The position numbers and the translations under genes are program-made. DNA of 6,350 nt from JANNHP01 sp031404455 (GTDB taxonomy: Bacteria; Planctomycetota; JAJSAM01; JAJVHW01): assembly GCA_031404455.1 (NCBI GenBank), contig JANNHP010000416.1, positions 1 through 6,350 on the forward strand. The letters run 5' to 3'. Numbering within the stretch: position 1 is the first letter of the stretch; each line of letters starts with the position of its first letter. Positions 4,828-6,350 of this stretch are shown piece by piece. Below the pieces are notes generated by a model. The model was not told the DNA's origin. It searched no databases and was given only the letters and a program-made list of their open reading frames with translations.

Positions 4828-6350
4828 CGCCGCGGCCGACGGTCACGGTGACGAGGCGGTCGGGGAAGATGTGGCGCCGCACCGCGGCCTCCACCTCGTC
4901 CGGCGTCACGGCTTCGATGCGCCGCACGAACTCGGCGGGGTGCTCGAACCCGAGGCCGAGGCGCTGCATCTGCAGGATCTGGTCGGCGGTGTGCTCGGCG
5001 GTCTCGAAGCCGAAGACGAACCCGCCGACGAGGTAGCGGCGCGCGTCGTCGACCTCGGCCGGTTCGACCGGACCCTTCACGAAGCGCTCGATCTCCGCTC
5101 GCATCGCGTCGAGCGCCTGCCGCCGCGACGCCGGCGCCGTGCCGATGTACGCGGCGAAGAGTCCGGGTTCGATGTCCGCGCCGCGCGCGATGCGCGCCCA
5201 GACCGTGTACGCGAGGCCCATCTCGTCGCGCAGCTTGCGCGAGAGGCGGTCGGTCATGCCCGGCCCGGAACCGAGGATGAAGTCGGCGACGAGCAGCGCG
5301 TACCAGTCGGGGTCGGAGCGGCGCACGCCGAGGTGTCCGAGGTAGGCATGGAGCTGGTCGCGGTCCTCTTCCACGTGGACCTCGCGAGCCGCGCCGAGCA
5401 CCGCAGCGGCGGGCGCCTCGAACCGCGCCGGGCGGTCCTCCCAGCCCTCGAACCGGGCGCGCAACTCCGCCTCCATCGCGTCCATCTCGAAGTCGCCGAC
5501 GGCGGCGACGATCGCGTTGCGCGGCACGAAGAGGTTGCGGTGGTGCAGGACGAGGTCGTCGCGCGTGACCGCGCGCAGCTCCGCGGCGCCGCCCTTGTCG
5601 CGGCGCGCGAACGGGTGAGCGCCGAAGATCTCGCGGCGCAGCCGCGCGCGGCCGGTGAAGCTCGGATCGTCGTCCTCGGCGGCGACCGCGGAGACGAGCT
5701 CGCCGCGCTTGCGCTCGACGACATCCTCGGCGAAGTCGGGGCGCAGCAGCACGTCGGCGAAGACGTCGAGGCAGCGCGACGCGTCGCGTGCGAGGCACCT
5801 GAGCGACGCGCCGACGGAGCCGGTGGCGAGAGCCGCGCCCGCCGATTCGACGATCTCAGCGATCTCGTGGCCGCCGCGGCCGCCGGCACCCTCGTCGAGG
5901 CACTCGCCGACGAACGCGGCCGTCCCGGTCTTCGCCTCGCGGACCTGTCCGCCCTCCACGTGAGCGCGCACGGAGAGGACCGGCAGCTCGCGGCGCTGCA
6001 TGAGAAGCACGGTCAGCCCGTTGGCGAGCGTGAGCTTGCGGACGGGGAGATCGATGCGCAACTTCCCGCGCGGCGCCTCGCGAGAGAGGATCGCGGGGTC
6101 GGGGCGCGCGTCGGCGGGCGGCGCGCCGAGTTCGTGCACGTCGTCGTCGGCGAGCGGCGCGCGCGCGGCGCCGGCGGGGCGCGGCAGCGCCCAGCCCACG
6201 GTGCGGTTCGCGCGGCGGAAGAACCTCCGCGCGACCTCGCGGATCTCCTCGCCGGTGATCGATTCGAGCATCGGCAGCAGCGTCTTGTAGAGCCGCCAGT
6301 CGCCGGCGAGGACGTGCAGCGAACCGATCAGCTCGCCGAGCCCCGACACA
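4823..6350 (-). CDS. M16 (insulinase-type) peptidase-family protein, C-terminal part; 5' end outside the window
   Basis: At least 508 residues are visible, numbered here from the codon at 6349; the frame stays open at the window edge. Residues 1-57 look like the end of a first M16 module (ITGEEIREVARRFFRRANRTVGWALP). A Pro/Ala-rich linker follows (58-95), then a complete second module at 96-508. The second module begins LTLANGLTVLLMQRRELPVLSV (106-127, in part), the strand that opens M16 domains. At the place of the zinc motif HxxEH it has AFVGE (145-149), so this module cannot bind zinc in the usual way. It keeps FVPRNAIVAAVGDF (274-287) and the SRKLRDEMGLAYTV region (370-383), which supplies the substrate-side Arg and Tyr. 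Two-module M16 proteins normally carry the active zinc site in one half, so the missing N-terminal half is the likely catalytic part. GTG at 6349 is internal, not a start. Such proteins are often periplasmic; a signal peptide would be beyond the window. The gene is convergent with the operon, with no gap between stop codons. Confidence 0.9.
   Translation of the reverse strand, partial: VSGLGELIGSLHVLAGDWRLYKTLLPMLESITGEEIREVARRFFRRANRTVGWALPRPAGAARAPLADDDVHELGAPPADARPDPAILSREAPRGKLRIDLPVRKLTLANGLTVLLMQRRELPVLSVRAHVEGGQVREAKTGTAAFVGECLDEGAGGRGGHEIAEIVESAGAALATGSVGASLRCLARDASRCLDVFADVLLRPDFAEDVVERKRGELVSAVAAEDDDPSFTGRARLRREIFGAHPFARRDKGGAAELRAVTRDDLVLHHRNLFVPRNAIVAAVGDFEMDAMEAELRARFEGWEDRPARFEAPAAAVLGAAREVHVEEDRDQLHAYLGHLGVRRSDPDWYALLVADFILGSGPGMTDRLSRKLRDEMGLAYTVWARIARGADIEPGLFAAYIGTAPASRRQALDAMRAEIERFVKGPVEPAEVDDARRYLVGGFVFGFETAEHTADQILQMQRLGLGFEHPAEFVRRIEAVTPDEVEAAVRRHIFPDRLVTVTVGRGG

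Noticed and set aside
4623..5798. Minus-strand open frame in a different frame over the M16 gene
   Set aside because: Almost entirely Arg, Ala, Pro and Gly, with no family similarity; it is a frame shadow of the M16 gene.

Overview
The window is very G+C-rich (roughly 70% by eye) bacterial chromosomal DNA with tightly packed genes. The third codon positions of the real genes are nearly all G or C, which is why long shadow reading frames appear on both strands. The CCA end of the tRNA is encoded. Nothing in the window fixes the phylum: a high-GC uncultured or environmental lineage (acidobacterial, myxobacterial or a similar phylum) would fit, but that is inference only.

Layout, left to right. 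(1) A tRNA-Arg(CCG) gene lies on the minus strand at 74-148. (2) Divergent from it is a plus-strand gene at 263-1054, encoding a GNAT-type acetyltransferase domain fused to a YoaP-like, thioredoxin-fold C-terminal domain. (3) A 226-bp gap (1055-1280) holds a strong two-tier stem-loop just after that gene and a cluster of alternating CACGG/CCGTG segments. (4) A compact plus-strand operon of three genes follows: a class I SAM methyltransferase (1281-1997), a GT2 polyprenyl-phosphate sugar synthase fused to a GtrA membrane domain (1994-3085, probable TTG start overlapping the previous stop), and a GT39/PMT-like integral membrane glycosyltransferase (3089-4822). (5) On the minus strand, with its stop codon directly abutting the operon's last stop, is the 3' part of a two-module M16 (insulinase-type) peptidase-family gene (4823-6350), cut by the window edge.

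The operon reads as a lipid-linked sugar module. The GT2 domain would load a sugar from a nucleotide sugar onto a polyprenyl phosphate on the cytoplasmic face, and the GtrA domain may help move it across the membrane. The GT39 protein would then transfer the sugar to an acceptor outside the membrane. The methyltransferase may modify a sugar, lipid or other precursor. Substrate and acceptor cannot be read from the sequence.

The most interesting points are the GNAT domain with a degenerate acetyl-CoA loop joined to a CPWD thioredoxin-like domain, the synthase-flippase fusion beside its likely user enzyme, the alternating-dyad segment upstream of the operon, and the loss of the zinc motif in the second M16 module. 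I found no mobile element, CRISPR array or defence system.
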